Below are positions 1 through 7,942 of a DNA stretch of 55,580 nucleotides, in pieces; the stretch's first letter is position 1, and every line of letters starts with the position of its first letter. The notes below the pieces were generated by a model. It ran no database searches and was not told the origin of the DNA. It saw only the letters and a list, made by a program, of their open reading frames with translations. Source of the stretch: an uncultured Prevotella sp. (GTDB lineage: Bacteria > Bacteroidota > Bacteroidia > Bacteroidales > Bacteroidaceae); assembly GCA_900314455.1 (NCBI GenBank), contig OMVI01000055.1, positions 1 to 55,580 on the forward strand. The letters run 5' to 3'. The translations under genes were made by a program, and so were the position numbers.

Positions 1-21
1 CGAGTCTGTTTGATTAGAGGG

Positions 22-86
22 GGGCTTACTTTTTGAAAGAATAAGCCCGAAGTCCTATTTTACAGGGCTTCGGGTAGGATGTTTTT
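22..86 (+). terminator. Terminator-like hairpin with an overlapping alternative stem
   Basis: CCCGAAGTCC (46-55) can pair with GGGCTTCGGG (65-74), with one G-U pair, and a short T run follows at 82-86. A competing stem, GGGCTTA (22-28) with TAAGCCC (42-48), shares bases 46-48, so the two cannot form together. The transcript it would end lies left of the window, so its role cannot be judged. It could be a plain terminator or an attenuator. Confidence 0.5.
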
Positions 87-172
87 GCCATTTTGAGTTT
101 TAGCGGACAGCAATAAATAAAAAACGGATTTAAACACATTGGACAAGAAAGGCTGTTTAAATAAGATTCATC

Positions 173-829
173 ATGATACATTCCTGTGCTGAAATGATTG
201 CCTATGTCAACAAGATAGGCTTCCTGCCACTGCTACCAATGGGCATACACGGTTGGTCGGCAGATGAAACGGTCGACCCGGACTGCGGCTACATCGTCAA
301 TGACGACGGCTCATGGGAATGGGCTCTGTGGCGTTGGAAAGGCGAGATAATACGTGAGACGGGCTGCGGCTACGGCAAATTCTTCGACAAGAAGGCGGCT
401 TTCGTGAGCAAGGAGTGGTGGCCCGACTTCTGCAACTATCGGCGGAGCGTATTCCCTTTGCCGTCGGAGGACAGCATAGAGAGGATGATTCTGGAGACGC
501 TTCGCGAGGGCGGAAGTATGATAACTCGTGACTTGCGGCGCGCCTGCGGGTTTACGGGAACGAAGATGCGTGGAAAATTCGACTCGTATGTTGCCAAACT
601 GCAAATGGGAACATACATCGTGACGGAGGATTTCGTCTATCCGCACGACAAGCACGGCAAGGAATACGGCTGGGGCTACTCACTGCTGACTACTCCGGAG
701 GACTTGTTCGGCAAGGAGGCTTGCCACCCGGACCGCTCTCCCGAGGAGTCGTACAGGCGCATAGCGGGCAAGTTCCGAACGATATTCCCCGATGCCGACG
801 ATGCGTTTATCCACCGTTTGCTGAAATAG
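173..829 (+). CDS. AlkZ-related / winged-helix type protein, function unproven
   Basis: A 218-residue soluble protein with no signal peptide or membrane segment. It is rich in Trp and aromatic residues in the N-terminal half (WEWALWRWKGE near residue 49). Residues 100-150 look like a winged-helix unit (EDSIERMILETLREGGSMIT, then a basic RDLRRACGF stretch). From memory it resembles short Bacteroidetes proteins named AlkZ-related, after the AlkZ/YcaQ DNA glycosylase fold, but the protein is about half the usual AlkZ length and no catalytic motif could be checked. It is monocistronic, preceded by a terminator-like hairpin and followed by a repeat element and a convergent gene. The chosen start is the first in-frame ATG. 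Confidence 0.6.
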   Translation: MIHSCAEMIAYVNKIGFLPLLPMGIHGWSADETVDPDCGYIVNDDGSWEWALWRWKGEIIRETGCGYGKFFDKKAAFVSKEWWPDFCNYRRSVFPLPSEDSIERMILETLREGGSMITRDLRRACGFTGTKMRGKFDSYVAKLQMGTYIVTEDFVYPHDKHGKEYGWGYSLLTTPEDLFGKEACHPDRSPEESYRRIAGKFRTIFPDADDAFIHRLLK

Positions 830-840
830 AAGAGGTCCTT

Positions 841-931
841 CCGACATTCCAAATCAAAGATACACAAATGCAATAACTTCGAAGAGGTTAAACTAACGGT
901 AACCCCACATAAGCGATAGCGCAATGTGGGG
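841..931 (+). repeat. Element I copy 1: paired-hairpin intergenic repeat
   Basis: It contains CCGACATT (841), the near-palindrome AACTTCGAAGAGGTT (874-888) and a second hairpin CCCCACAT (903-910) with ATGTGGGG (924-931), whose loop holds GCGATAGCGC. Related copies lie at 11331-11410, 54847-54884 and, diverged, 50616-50681. This copy sits between two convergent genes and may act as a 3' end structure. Confidence 0.7.
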
Positions 932-1023
932 AAGTGAAACAAGTATATATAAACGACTCAGCGCTTCGGAGATGCGCTACAGCACGTAGTGCGCTTAAAG
1001 ACGGTTTATTTAATACAAAGCCC

Positions 1024-2409
1024 CTACCTGCGACGAATCTGGGCACGGAGCTTAACCTCAGGGACGAGCATGGTGTCGCCTTCCGACATTTCTTCGACTC
1101 CGTTGAGAGCCTGGAAGTAGACAATCATGTCCTTGCCGAAGTACTTATCGCTGTACGACGACATCGTCTGGCCTTTCTTCAGGACAATCTTCTTGCTCAC
1201 ACCGGTAATCTTGTAAGCACCATAACGCAAGCGGCGGTCGCTGTTTATACGTTCCAAGTCAGCCTTCGAAGGGTTCTCGTTCAGCTTCTTTGCAGGCTCC
1301 GGCGATGCCGTCTTTGGAGTCTGAGCGGTGTCGGCAGACTCTTCCTCAGCCTTCGGGGCAGCAACAGCAGTCGGAGCGGGCTTGCTCTCGATTGTGTCAT
1401 GTACCACAGTTGCAGGCTGTTGGGTGCCTTGAGCAAAGTAACGCCCTAACAGCAGGCCCACGACAACTCCCAAGACTATCAGCACTCCGGCAATGGCAAG
1501 GAAGATATTGTGGTGCCGATGCAGTCTGTGCATTTGCTCATCGAAGTACTCGCGCGAAACTTTATCCTCCTCATCGGAAGTGTTTGTCGTCCTGACAATC
1601 TTCTGCTCGACGACTTCCTGCTTGACTATCTCATGGTCGACAACCTTCTTCTTGACAACATTCTCGGTATTTTCAGAAGGATCTTCCGGAGTTTCGGGCT
1701 TATCTTCCTTAACCTCGGGAGTTACATCAGACTTCGTATTGTCATCAGAAGCTGCCAGTTTCGGTTCATTCTCAGTAGACTTTTCAACCTCTGAGGGCTT
1801 TTCCGAAGGAATGTCAGCCACCTTTTCCGGCGCAGGCTCAGCAGCCTTGGCATCCTCATATTTCTTCGTCGGAGCCGCAACCGTGGACTTTGGCTCTTCA
1901 GCAACAGTATCCTCTTGAACCTCAGGAGCATCCGTCGTCTCGTCAACGTTCGTTTCCTCTTCGTCGGCAGGTGTTTCCGTCTGTTCCTCAGCAGTTTCTT
2001 TCTGTTCCTCATCAGCTTCCTTCTGCTCCTCGGATGCCTGTTTCTGCTCTTCAGCCTCAGCCGCAATGTCAATGCTATCGAAGTTGACGCCATCATTGAC
2101 GACGACCGTTGAGAACTGGGAGAACGGCTTATTGACAATCTCCTTCATCGTAGCGTCGGGCACGAAAGTCACTTTGTCGTGGCCTTCGATTGTCACCCGC
2201 TCGCCGGTATTTACATTGACGCTCTCGCGTGCCTTGACATACGTGACCTTGAAGGTTCCCAAACCGCGCACCTTTACTATTTTGTCGGTCTTCAAACCTT
2301 CCGAAATGATTTTGAAGAATTCAGTAACGATGTCGGCAGACTCCTTCTTTCCAAGGTTATGGCGATGCGCCACGGCAGCCGCTATGTCAGCAATAGAGTT
2401 ACGAGCCAT
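1024..2409 (-). CDS. Membrane-anchored HU-domain protein with C-terminal LysM-like domain
   Basis: 461 residues. Residues 1-90 are an HU/IHF-type DNA-binding domain (VRGLGTFKVTYVKARES is the beta-arm entry). Residues about 115-290 are a Glu/Lys/Pro-rich, low-complexity linker that starts with repeated EEQK-type heptads. Residues about 302-325 form one hydrophobic membrane segment (IFLAIAGVLIVLGVVVG). Residues about 400-455 read as a LysM-like domain (VLKKGQTMSSYSDKYFGKD, then LNGVEEMSEGDTMLVPEV). With no signal peptide, the HU domain should lie in the cytoplasm and LysM in the periplasm. Its ATG overlaps the stop of the upstream HU gene as TAATG and has a GGAGG ribosome site, so the two are translationally coupled. 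It is the last gene of the ftsY-rimO-HU run. A role linking DNA to the cell wall is inference. Confidence 0.85.
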   Translation of the reverse strand: MARNSIADIAAAVAHRHNLGKKESADIVTEFFKIISEGLKTDKIVKVRGLGTFKVTYVKARESVNVNTGERVTIEGHDKVTFVPDATMKEIVNKPFSQFSTVVVNDGVNFDSIDIAAEAEEQKQASEEQKEADEEQKETAEEQTETPADEEETNVDETTDAPEVQEDTVAEEPKSTVAAPTKKYEDAKAAEPAPEKVADIPSEKPSEVEKSTENEPKLAASDDNTKSDVTPEVKEDKPETPEDPSENTENVVKKKVVDHEIVKQEVVEQKIVRTTNTSDEEDKVSREYFDEQMHRLHRHHNIFLAIAGVLIVLGVVVGLLLGRYFAQGTQQPATVVHDTIESKPAPTAVAAPKAEEESADTAQTPKTASPEPAKKLNENPSKADLERINSDRRLRYGAYKITGVSKKIVLKKGQTMSSYSDKYFGKDMIVYFQALNGVEEMSEGDTMLVPEVKLRAQIRRR

Positions 2410-2696
2410 TATGCCTCACCTCCCTTCTTGATTTGTCCGCGCACTGCCGAGGCAGGTTTGAAACCGAGGATGAGCTTTGGCGGCACGAGCATACGCTGTC
2501 CGGAAGCCGGATTAACCATAATCCGCTCCTTGTGCTTCTTTACCTCAAACGTTCCGAAAGACGGTATCTGCACCTGCGAGCCATCGTCGAACAGACGTCC
2601 CATAGCATTGACGATAGTGTCGGCGACACGCTGTGCCTCTGCCATTGTCATGTCTGCCGAGTCCGACAGGCGCGATATGAATTCCTTATTATTCAT
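2409..2696 (-). CDS. HU/IHF family DNA-binding protein
   Basis: A 95-residue stand-alone HU-type histone-like protein covering the full family length. The N-terminal helices (NKEFISRLSDSADMTMAEAQ) are followed by the conserved FGTFEVKKHKER entry into the DNA-binding arm and the NPASGQRM arm tip, including the Pro that intercalates in HU/IHF proteins. The start ATG overlaps the rimO stop (ATGA), and its own stop overlaps the next start (TAATG). It is therefore the middle gene of a tightly coupled trio and could form heterodimers with the HU domain of the membrane protein encoded next; that pairing is inference. Confidence 0.93.
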   Translation of the reverse strand: MNNKEFISRLSDSADMTMAEAQRVADTIVNAMGRLFDDGSQVQIPSFGTFEVKKHKERIMVNPASGQRMLVPPKLILGFKPASAVRGQIKKGGEA

Positions 2697-4024
2697 TTCT
2701 TGTCAATTATCGTAGTTGCGTATAAATCGTAATCACTGCTGTCGGTGATGAGAGCGTTGTAGAAGTTGCCCTTGCGCAACGGCCTCTCGGCAACAGGGAT
2801 ATATACTTCGGGGTCGACTTCGGGCGAGCAATACTCCGTGCGACCTACATAGTAGTCGCCTTCGCGACGGTCGATGATGACCTTCATGACCTTCCCGACC
2901 TTCGCTGCCTCTACCTCTGAGCTGATTGTTTCCTGCAAAGCCATAAGCCGGTCGAGTCGCTCCTGCTTCACTTCCTCAGGTACATCGTCCTTGTAATGCA
3001 AAGCACTGTAAGTGCCTTCCTGCTCCGAATAGGCGAAAGCACCCATACGTTCAAAGCGCTGAGTACGAACGAATTCCATCAGTTCGTTGAAGTCCTCGTC
3101 TGTCTCTCCTGGGAAACCGACCATCAGCGTGGTACGGATATTGATGCCGGGGACACGTCGCCGTATCTCACTGATGAGCTTCAGCGTGTCGTCCTTGGTG
3201 ACATGGCGGTGCATGCGGGTAAGCATGTGGTCGCTGATGTGCTGCAAGGCAATGTCTAGATACTTGCAGACATTATCGTGTTCACGAATGACGTCGAGCA
3301 GTTCGAGCGGGAACTGGTTCGGATATGCGTAGTGGAGGCGAATCCATTTCACGCCCTTAATGTCTGCCATCTTGTCTATGAGCTCGGCAATGCGGGTCTT
3401 TCCGTAGATGTCGACACCATAGTAGGTAAGCTCCTGCTCAATAACCTGGAACTCCCGGACTCCCTGTGCCACAAGCGAACGAACCTCATCGAGGATGTCC
3501 TCGATAGGTCTGCTATGATGCCTGCCAGTAATCAGCGGTATGGCACAATAGGCGCAATGACGGTCGCAGCCCTCCGCAATCTTCACGTAGGCATAGTGGT
3601 GCGGTGTGGTACGGGTATGACGGACAGCTCGTCCGCCGGCGTCAACGCCCTGAGCGGTTGCGTGTGCCGGGCCTATCTCCGAGAGAAGACCGTTGTAATC
3701 GAACTTTCCGTAGAACTTGTCGACCTCCGGAATGCCCTCTTCCAGCTCCTCCTTGTAACGCTGCGAAAGACATCCCATGACATAGAGCTTGCCGAGTTTG
3801 CCTTGCTTCTTACGGTTGGCGAACTCCAGGATGGTGTTAATGCTCTCCTCCTTGGCGCTCTCTATGAAGCCACAAGTGTTGATAACGGCTATCTCGCCCT
3901 GCGGTCTCTTGGAGTCGTGGGTACACTGGTAGCCCTCATCCTCAAACTTACGGAGCAGTTTGGTAGTATCGACGAGGTTCTTGGAGCACCCCATCGTTAT
4001 GAAGTCAATGCAATTTTTTCTCAT
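2693..4024 (-). CDS. rimO: Ribosomal protein S12 methylthiotransferase RimO
   Basis: A 443-residue radical-SAM enzyme that adds a methylthio group to an Asp of ribosomal protein S12. All three regions of the family are visible: the N-terminal UPF0004 domain with its cysteines (MGCSKNLVDT, NTCGF, GCLSQRY), the radical-SAM core with the CxxxCxxC motif (CDRHCAYCAIP), and a C-terminal TRAM domain. The length is typical of the family. It lies 14 bases downstream of ftsY and overlaps the next HU gene by four bases, so the four genes are likely one transcript. Confidence 0.96.
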   Translation of the reverse strand: MRKNCIDFITMGCSKNLVDTTKLLRKFEDEGYQCTHDSKRPQGEIAVINTCGFIESAKEESINTILEFANRKKQGKLGKLYVMGCLSQRYKEELEEGIPEVDKFYGKFDYNGLLSEIGPAHATAQGVDAGGRAVRHTRTTPHHYAYVKIAEGCDRHCAYCAIPLITGRHHSRPIEDILDEVRSLVAQGVREFQVIEQELTYYGVDIYGKTRIAELIDKMADIKGVKWIRLHYAYPNQFPLELLDVIREHDNVCKYLDIALQHISDHMLTRMHRHVTKDDTLKLISEIRRRVPGINIRTTLMVGFPGETDEDFNELMEFVRTQRFERMGAFAYSEQEGTYSALHYKDDVPEEVKQERLDRLMALQETISSEVEAAKVGKVMKVIIDRREGDYYVGRTEYCSPEVDPEVYIPVAERPLRKGNFYNALITDSSDYDLYATTIIDKK

Positions 4025-4038
4025 AAAACGGAAAGCCC

Positions 4039-4992
4039 CTACTCTTTAAACAACGAGTCGACAAACTCTTCCTTATTAAACAATTGCAGGTCTTCCATGC
4101 CCTCGCCGAGTCCGATATACTTCACCGGAACCTTCAGCTGGTCGCTGATACCGATGACAACACCGCCCTTTGCCGTTCCGTCGAGCTTGGTTATGGCAAG
4201 CGACGTTATCTGAGTGACAGCGGCAAACTGCTTTGCCTGCTCGAAGGCATTCTGTCCGGTACTGCCGTCGAGGACAAGCAGGACCTCGTCAGGAGCCGAG
4301 GGAATGACTTTCTTCATTACGTCCTTAATCTTCTTGAGCTCATTCATCAAGCCGACTTTGTTGTGCAAACGACCTGCTGTATCAATCAGAACGACATCGG
4401 CATCATTGGCCTTGGCGCTCTGGAGTGTATCGAAGGCGACGCTGGCAGGGTCCGATCCCATCTGCTGCTTTACCACCGGGACGCCCACACGGTCACCCCA
4501 AATTTGTATTTGCTCAACGGCTGCGGCACGGAACGTATCGGCTGCACCGAGATATACTTTCTTTCCGGCTTTCTTGAACTGGTAGGCAAGCTTGCCAATG
4601 GTCGTCGTCTTGCCGACACCATTAACACCAACGACAAGGATAACGTACGGTTTGTGGTCGGTGGGCAGGTCCCATCCCTCGCTGTCGCCAGTGTTATTCT
4701 CCGTCAGCAAATCAGCAATGGTACTGCGCAGGATACCGTTCAGTTCGCTTGTCGAGACGTACTTGTCGCGGGCGACACGCTCCTCGATGCGGTCGATAAT
4801 CTTGATTGTGGTGTCAACGCCAACGTCTGAGGAGATGAGAACTTCCTCAAGATTGTCGAGGACATCATCGTCGACCTTCGATTTGCCGGCAACGGCGCGC
4901 GCCAACTTTGAGAAGACGCTCTGCTTTGTTTTCTCAAGTCCCTTGTCGAGGGTTTCCTTCTTCTTTTTATTGAAAAGTCCAAATAAAGCCAT
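4039..4992 (-). CDS. ftsY: Signal recognition particle receptor FtsY
   Basis: A 317-residue SRP receptor GTPase that docks signal-recognition-particle/ribosome complexes at the inner membrane. It has the N domain (residues about 20-95) and the G domain with P-loop GVNGVGKTTT, DTAGR and TKLDG. The acidic A domain of E. coli FtsY is missing and replaced by a short Lys-rich N terminus (MALFGLFNKKKKE), as is usual in Bacteroidetes. A TAACTTTG -7-type box lies just upstream (CAAAGTTA at 5012-5019 on the plus strand), though no clear -33 box was found. Confidence 0.97.
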   Translation of the reverse strand: MALFGLFNKKKKETLDKGLEKTKQSVFSKLARAVAGKSKVDDDVLDNLEEVLISSDVGVDTTIKIIDRIEERVARDKYVSTSELNGILRSTIADLLTENNTGDSEGWDLPTDHKPYVILVVGVNGVGKTTTIGKLAYQFKKAGKKVYLGAADTFRAAAVEQIQIWGDRVGVPVVKQQMGSDPASVAFDTLQSAKANDADVVLIDTAGRLHNKVGLMNELKKIKDVMKKVIPSAPDEVLLVLDGSTGQNAFEQAKQFAAVTQITSLAITKLDGTAKGGVVIGISDQLKVPVKYIGLGEGMEDLQLFNKEEFVDSLFKE

Positions 4993-5096
4993 AATGATTT
5001 TTATTTTGGCACAAAGTTAATGAAAATCCTCTGAAAAAAGAAATTATTTGCGTGGTAATACGTTTCAAGGCAAATAATTACACCTGCATTATACAT

Positions 5097-5131
5097 AAAA
5101 AAGGCATGCCAAACAAATGTTCAGCATGCCT
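5097..5131 (-). terminator. Intrinsic terminator after the rpmB-rpmG-DUF4295 genes
   Basis: Read on the minus strand, GGCATGC and GCATGCC (plus positions 5124-5130 and 5103-5109) form a stem followed by a run of six T. It separates the ribosomal genes from ftsY. Confidence 0.8.
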
Positions 5132-5161
5132 CTTGCTATTTAACAAACAAATTTGTCCGAT

Positions 5162-5317
5162 TTATTTAAAGAAGTCCTTAACAGCCTCATTAGGCACCAT
5201 GCGCTCATCGAAAATGTAAGCGCCGGTCTTAGGACTCTTTACCATCTTAATAACCTTTGAATATGCGCGACCATCCGTAGAACCTTCATGGAGGGTAGCG
5301 ACCGCTTTCTTTGCCAT
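5162..5317 (-). CDS. DUF4295 family small protein
   Basis: A 51-residue basic protein starting MAKKAVATLHEGSTDGR and ending NEAVKDFFK. The size, sequence and position directly after rpmG match the DUF4295 family found with L28 and L33 genes in Bacteroidetes. The function is unknown; the location and basic composition suggest a ribosome-associated protein. It is transcribed with rpmB and rpmG and followed by a terminator. Confidence 0.9.
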   Translation of the reverse strand: MAKKAVATLHEGSTDGRAYSKVIKMVKSPKTGAYIFDERMVPNEAVKDFFK

Positions 5318-5379
5318 ATTACTTTAGTTTATCTAAAAAGTTCAATTATCGAAACTTAAAGCACCGTGATGCCTCGAGC

Positions 5380-5568
5380 TTACTTAATTTCCTTATGAAC
5401 CGTCATTCTCTTGAGGATTGGATTGTACTTCTTAAGCTCCAAACGCTCCGGAGTATTCTTACGGTTCTTAGTGGTCACGTAACGGCTTGTGCCAGGAAGA
5501 CCACTGTTCTTCATCTCAGTGCACTCCAGAATGACCTGGACTCTGTTTCCCTTTGCTTTCTTTGCCAT
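5380..5568 (-). CDS. rpmG: 50S ribosomal protein L33
   Basis: 62 residues with the L33 signature ([12 protein letters not shown], then [20 protein letters not shown]). It lacks the CxxC pairs of the zinc-binding form, so it is the zinc-free type (only one Cys). It starts five bases after rpmB and is followed by DUF4295, the usual Bacteroidetes order. Confidence 0.97.
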   Translation of the reverse strand: MAKKAKGNRVQVILECTEMKNSGLPGTSRYVTTKNRKNTPERLELKKYNPILKRMTVHKEIK

Positions 5569-5573
5569 GACGA

Positions 5574-5837
5574 TTATTCTCCTATAACTTTAATATCTTT
5601 CCAATTTACGAAGCCCTTCTTCACAGCCTGCTTTAAAGCGGCATCGAGTCCTACCTTATTGATAAGACGCAGACCGGCAGCACTGATCTTAAGGTTAATC
5701 CAGCAACCCTCTTCTACATAGTAGAATTTCTTGCTGAACAGGTTGACGTCAAAGCTCCTCTTAGTGTGGTGCTTTGAGTGAGACACATTGCAACCCATCT
5801 GTGCCTTCTTTCCAGTGATTTGACAAATCTTAGACAT
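5574..5837 (-). CDS. rpmB: 50S ribosomal protein L28
   Basis: 87 residues starting [20 protein letters not shown], the L28 N terminus, followed by the [17 protein letters not shown] core. It is the first gene of the cluster and has a good promoter upstream at 5890-5920. Confidence 0.97.
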   Translation of the reverse strand: MSKICQITGKKAQMGCNVSHSKHHTKRSFDVNLFSKKFYYVEEGCWINLKISAAGLRLINKVGLDAALKQAVKKGFVNWKDIKVIGE

Positions 5838-5889
5838 TTCTATCCGACGTTTTTTGATTCGTTAATTGATACCTATTCCAAACAGGGTG

Positions 5890-5920
5890 CAAAGTTACTA
5901 ATTTTCTGTGAGACAGCAAA
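5890..5920 (-). promoter_or_regulatory. Bacteroidetes-type promoter for rpmB
   Basis: On the minus strand TTTG (5917-5920) is separated by 19 bases from TAACTTTG (5890-5897), a perfect match to the Bacteroidetes -33/-7 pattern. It lies about 50 bases before the rpmB start. Confidence 0.8.
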
Positions 5921-5980
5921 GTGTTCTTTAGTGCAAAATATCAATTTAAGATTTATTAAGATATACGATCACAAAACAAT

Positions 5981-6018
5981 TTTTCACTCCCCTTCTTCGG
6001 AGGGGCCGGGGGGAGGCC
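5981..6018 (-). terminator. GC-rich hairpin just after nspC
   Basis: CCCCT (5989-5993) pairs with AGGGG (6001-6005), and the palindrome GGAGGCCTCC lies between it and the nspC stop. No clean T run follows in the minus direction, so termination here is only likely. Confidence 0.35.
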
Positions 6019-6020
6019 TC

Positions 6021-7190
6021 CTAATCCATCCGATGCTTATAGTCGTCGTAAGTATATTCGCGCAGCACCTGCAAGTCACCGCCTTGGCGGAGGAGCGCAA
6101 TGGACGGATGGCTGACACCATTGAACATGTTCGTCTTCACCGTTGTGTAGTGCAGCATATCCTCGAAGATGATGTTCTCCCCCACCCTCAGCTCGTGGTC
6201 AAACTGCCAATCGCCCATGAAATCACCGGAAAGGCACGAGCAGCCACCAAGCCGGTAGACATATTCCTTTCCCCCGGCGGCCTCGCCTTCAGGCAGTATC
6301 ACGGCACCGCGGACCTCCGGTTTGTACGGCATTTCAAGGCAATCGGGCATGTGACAGGTAAAGCTGACGTTCAGAATTGCCGTCCGTATGCCGTGATTCT
6401 CGACTATATCGACGACCTGCGCCACAAGTTCACCGGTCTGCCACGCAAAGGCGCTGCCCGGCTCAAGTATGACTTTCAGATTAGGATAGCGACGGCGGAA
6501 GTCGCGCATCATCTTGACAAGCAGCTCGACATCGTAGTCCTTGCGCGTCATAAGGTGCCCGCCGCCGAAGTTTATCCACTTCAGCTGAGGGAACCAACGC
6601 GAGAATTTATCCTCGATATGCACCAGCGTGCGCTGGAAAACATCCGAACCGCTCTCGCAGTGGCAGTGGCAATGGAATCCGTCGATGTCGTCCGGCAGTT
6701 CCGCAGGCAAATCCTCGGCAAGCACTCCGAAACGTGTTCCGGGCGCGCAGGGATTGTATAGTGCCGTGCCAACCTCGCTATACTCAGGGTTAACGCGTAT
6801 TCCGAGCGACACATCGGGGTTGGCAGCCTTGGCAGCCGAATGGAAACGGGAATACTGCGACAGCGAGTTGAACGTCAGATGCGAAGACATGCGGGCAATG
6901 TCGGGCAGCACCTTGCCGGTGTAAGCAGGCGAATAGGTATGGACGGGAGCACCAAACTCCTCGTAACCGAGCCTCGCCTCGTAGAGGCTGCTCGCCGTCG
7001 TGGCAGAGATATACTCACGGAAGATGGGGAAAGTCTTCCAAAGCGCGTAAGCCTTGAAAGCCAATATTATTTCGATTTCTGCCTTGTCGGACACATCTTT
7101 TATAAGTTTCAGATTACGACGGAGGCGTTCCTCGTCGAGAATATACATCGGTCTGTCGATGTTTGCAAAAGTCTCTTTATCAGTTTTCAT
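6021..7190 (-). CDS. nspC: Carboxynorspermidine decarboxylase
   Basis: A 389-residue PLP-dependent enzyme of the alanine-racemase fold that converts carboxyspermidine or carboxynorspermidine to the polyamine. The PLP lysine region is ILAFKAYALWKTFPIFREY near residue 42. Other conserved parts are the glycine loop (INFGGGHLMTRKDYDVE), LEPGSAF and the C-terminal CLSGDFMGD motif with the Cys and Asp used by the partner subunit. No carboxynorspermidine dehydrogenase gene is adjacent. The ATG lies only five bases after a -7 box, so the message may be leaderless. Confidence 0.93.
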   Translation of the reverse strand: MKTDKETFANIDRPMYILDEERLRRNLKLIKDVSDKAEIEIILAFKAYALWKTFPIFREYISATTASSLYEARLGYEEFGAPVHTYSPAYTGKVLPDIARMSSHLTFNSLSQYSRFHSAAKAANPDVSLGIRVNPEYSEVGTALYNPCAPGTRFGVLAEDLPAELPDDIDGFHCHCHCESGSDVFQRTLVHIEDKFSRWFPQLKWINFGGGHLMTRKDYDVELLVKMMRDFRRRYPNLKVILEPGSAFAWQTGELVAQVVDIVENHGIRTAILNVSFTCHMPDCLEMPYKPEVRGAVILPEGEAAGGKEYVYRLGGCSCLSGDFMGDWQFDHELRVGENIIFEDMLHYTTVKTNMFNGVSHPSIALLRQGGDLQVLREYTYDDYKHRMD

Positions 7191-7194
7191 ACTG

Positions 7195-7202
7195 CAAACT
7201 TA
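7195..7202 (-). promoter_or_regulatory. nspC: -7 box directly upstream of nspC
   Basis: TAAGTTTG on the minus strand ends five bases before the nspC ATG. No convincing TTTG -33 box is seen at 19-20 bases. If used, transcription would begin at or next to the start codon. Confidence 0.45.
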
Positions 7203-7220
7203 CGAAAATATGTCGAAAGT

Positions 7221-7252
7221 ATTGCAAGATTTATAATAATTTACTAATTTTG
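7221..7252 (+). promoter_or_regulatory. Promoter for the ThiE-like gene
   Basis: ATTG (7221-7224), 20 bases, then TAATTTTG (7245-7252). It is divergent from and close to the nspC -7 box. Confidence 0.65.
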
Positions 7253-7273
7253 CAAACAGAAAAGAAAGCAGAC

Positions 7274-7882
7274 ATGAAGCTTGTAATCATGACAAAGTCC
7301 ACGTTCTTCGTGGAGGAAGACAAGATACTGGATGCGCTATTCGACGAGGGCATGGACAACCTGCACCTCTTCAAGCCCGGCAGCAGTCCTATGTACGCCG
7401 AGCGGTTGCTGTCGTTGCTGCCCGAAGATTGCTACCGTAGGATAACGGTGCACGAGCACTATTATCTTAAGAACGAGTACGGACTGGCAGGCATACACAT
7501 CGACGACCCGACAGAGCCGCTGCCCGAAGGCTACCGCGGACACTTCAGCCGCACAGCGACGGACATTGCCCAGCTGCCCCAGTTGAAGAAGAAGGCGCAA
7601 TACGTGTTTCTTAAGAATGTCTTCGACTGCATAGAGTTCCCCAACGAGAAGTCATCGTTCACCATCGACGAGCTACAGCAAGCCGCTGACGACGGACTCA
7701 TCGACAAGAAGGTATATGCTCTGGGCGGAATGGGACTCGACAACATACGGCTGGCTCGTGAGCTCGGCTTCGGCGGCGTAGTAGTGTGCGGCGATTTGTG
7801 GAACCGCTTCGACATACACAGCAACGTCGACTACAAGGCAATCATACAACACTTCCAGAAACTCCGCAAGGCGGCGGGCTGA
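7274..7882 (+). CDS. Thiamine phosphate synthase-like (ThiE/TenI fold) protein
   Basis: A 202-residue single-domain TIM-barrel protein. The HEHYYLKNEYGLAGIHI segment matches the ThiE/TenI pattern, and the C-terminal ALGGMGLDNIRLARELGFGGV is the phosphate-binding end of the barrel. True ThiE proteins couple HMP-PP to the thiazole phosphate; here no other thiamine gene is nearby and some usual ThiE substrate residues are not obvious, so it may be a paralog with another role. The start at 7274 was chosen over an upstream in-frame ATG at 7163 because that one precedes the promoter and lies inside nspC. Confidence 0.8.
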   Translation: MKLVIMTKSTFFVEEDKILDALFDEGMDNLHLFKPGSSPMYAERLLSLLPEDCYRRITVHEHYYLKNEYGLAGIHIDDPTEPLPEGYRGHFSRTATDIAQLPQLKKKAQYVFLKNVFDCIEFPNEKSSFTIDELQQAADDGLIDKKVYALGGMGLDNIRLARELGFGGVVVCGDLWNRFDIHSNVDYKAIIQHFQKLRKAAG

Positions 7883-7942
7883 CGAAGGTCCGTCAACGGC
7901 ATTGTTCTTTAAGGCAACACTTCTTAATTTTATATAACAAAA

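Noticed and set aside
3278-4213. Plus-strand open frame of 311 codons opposite rimO and ftsY
   Set aside because: It spans two certain genes on the other strand and shows no recognisable domain; the high GC at third positions explains the lack of stops.
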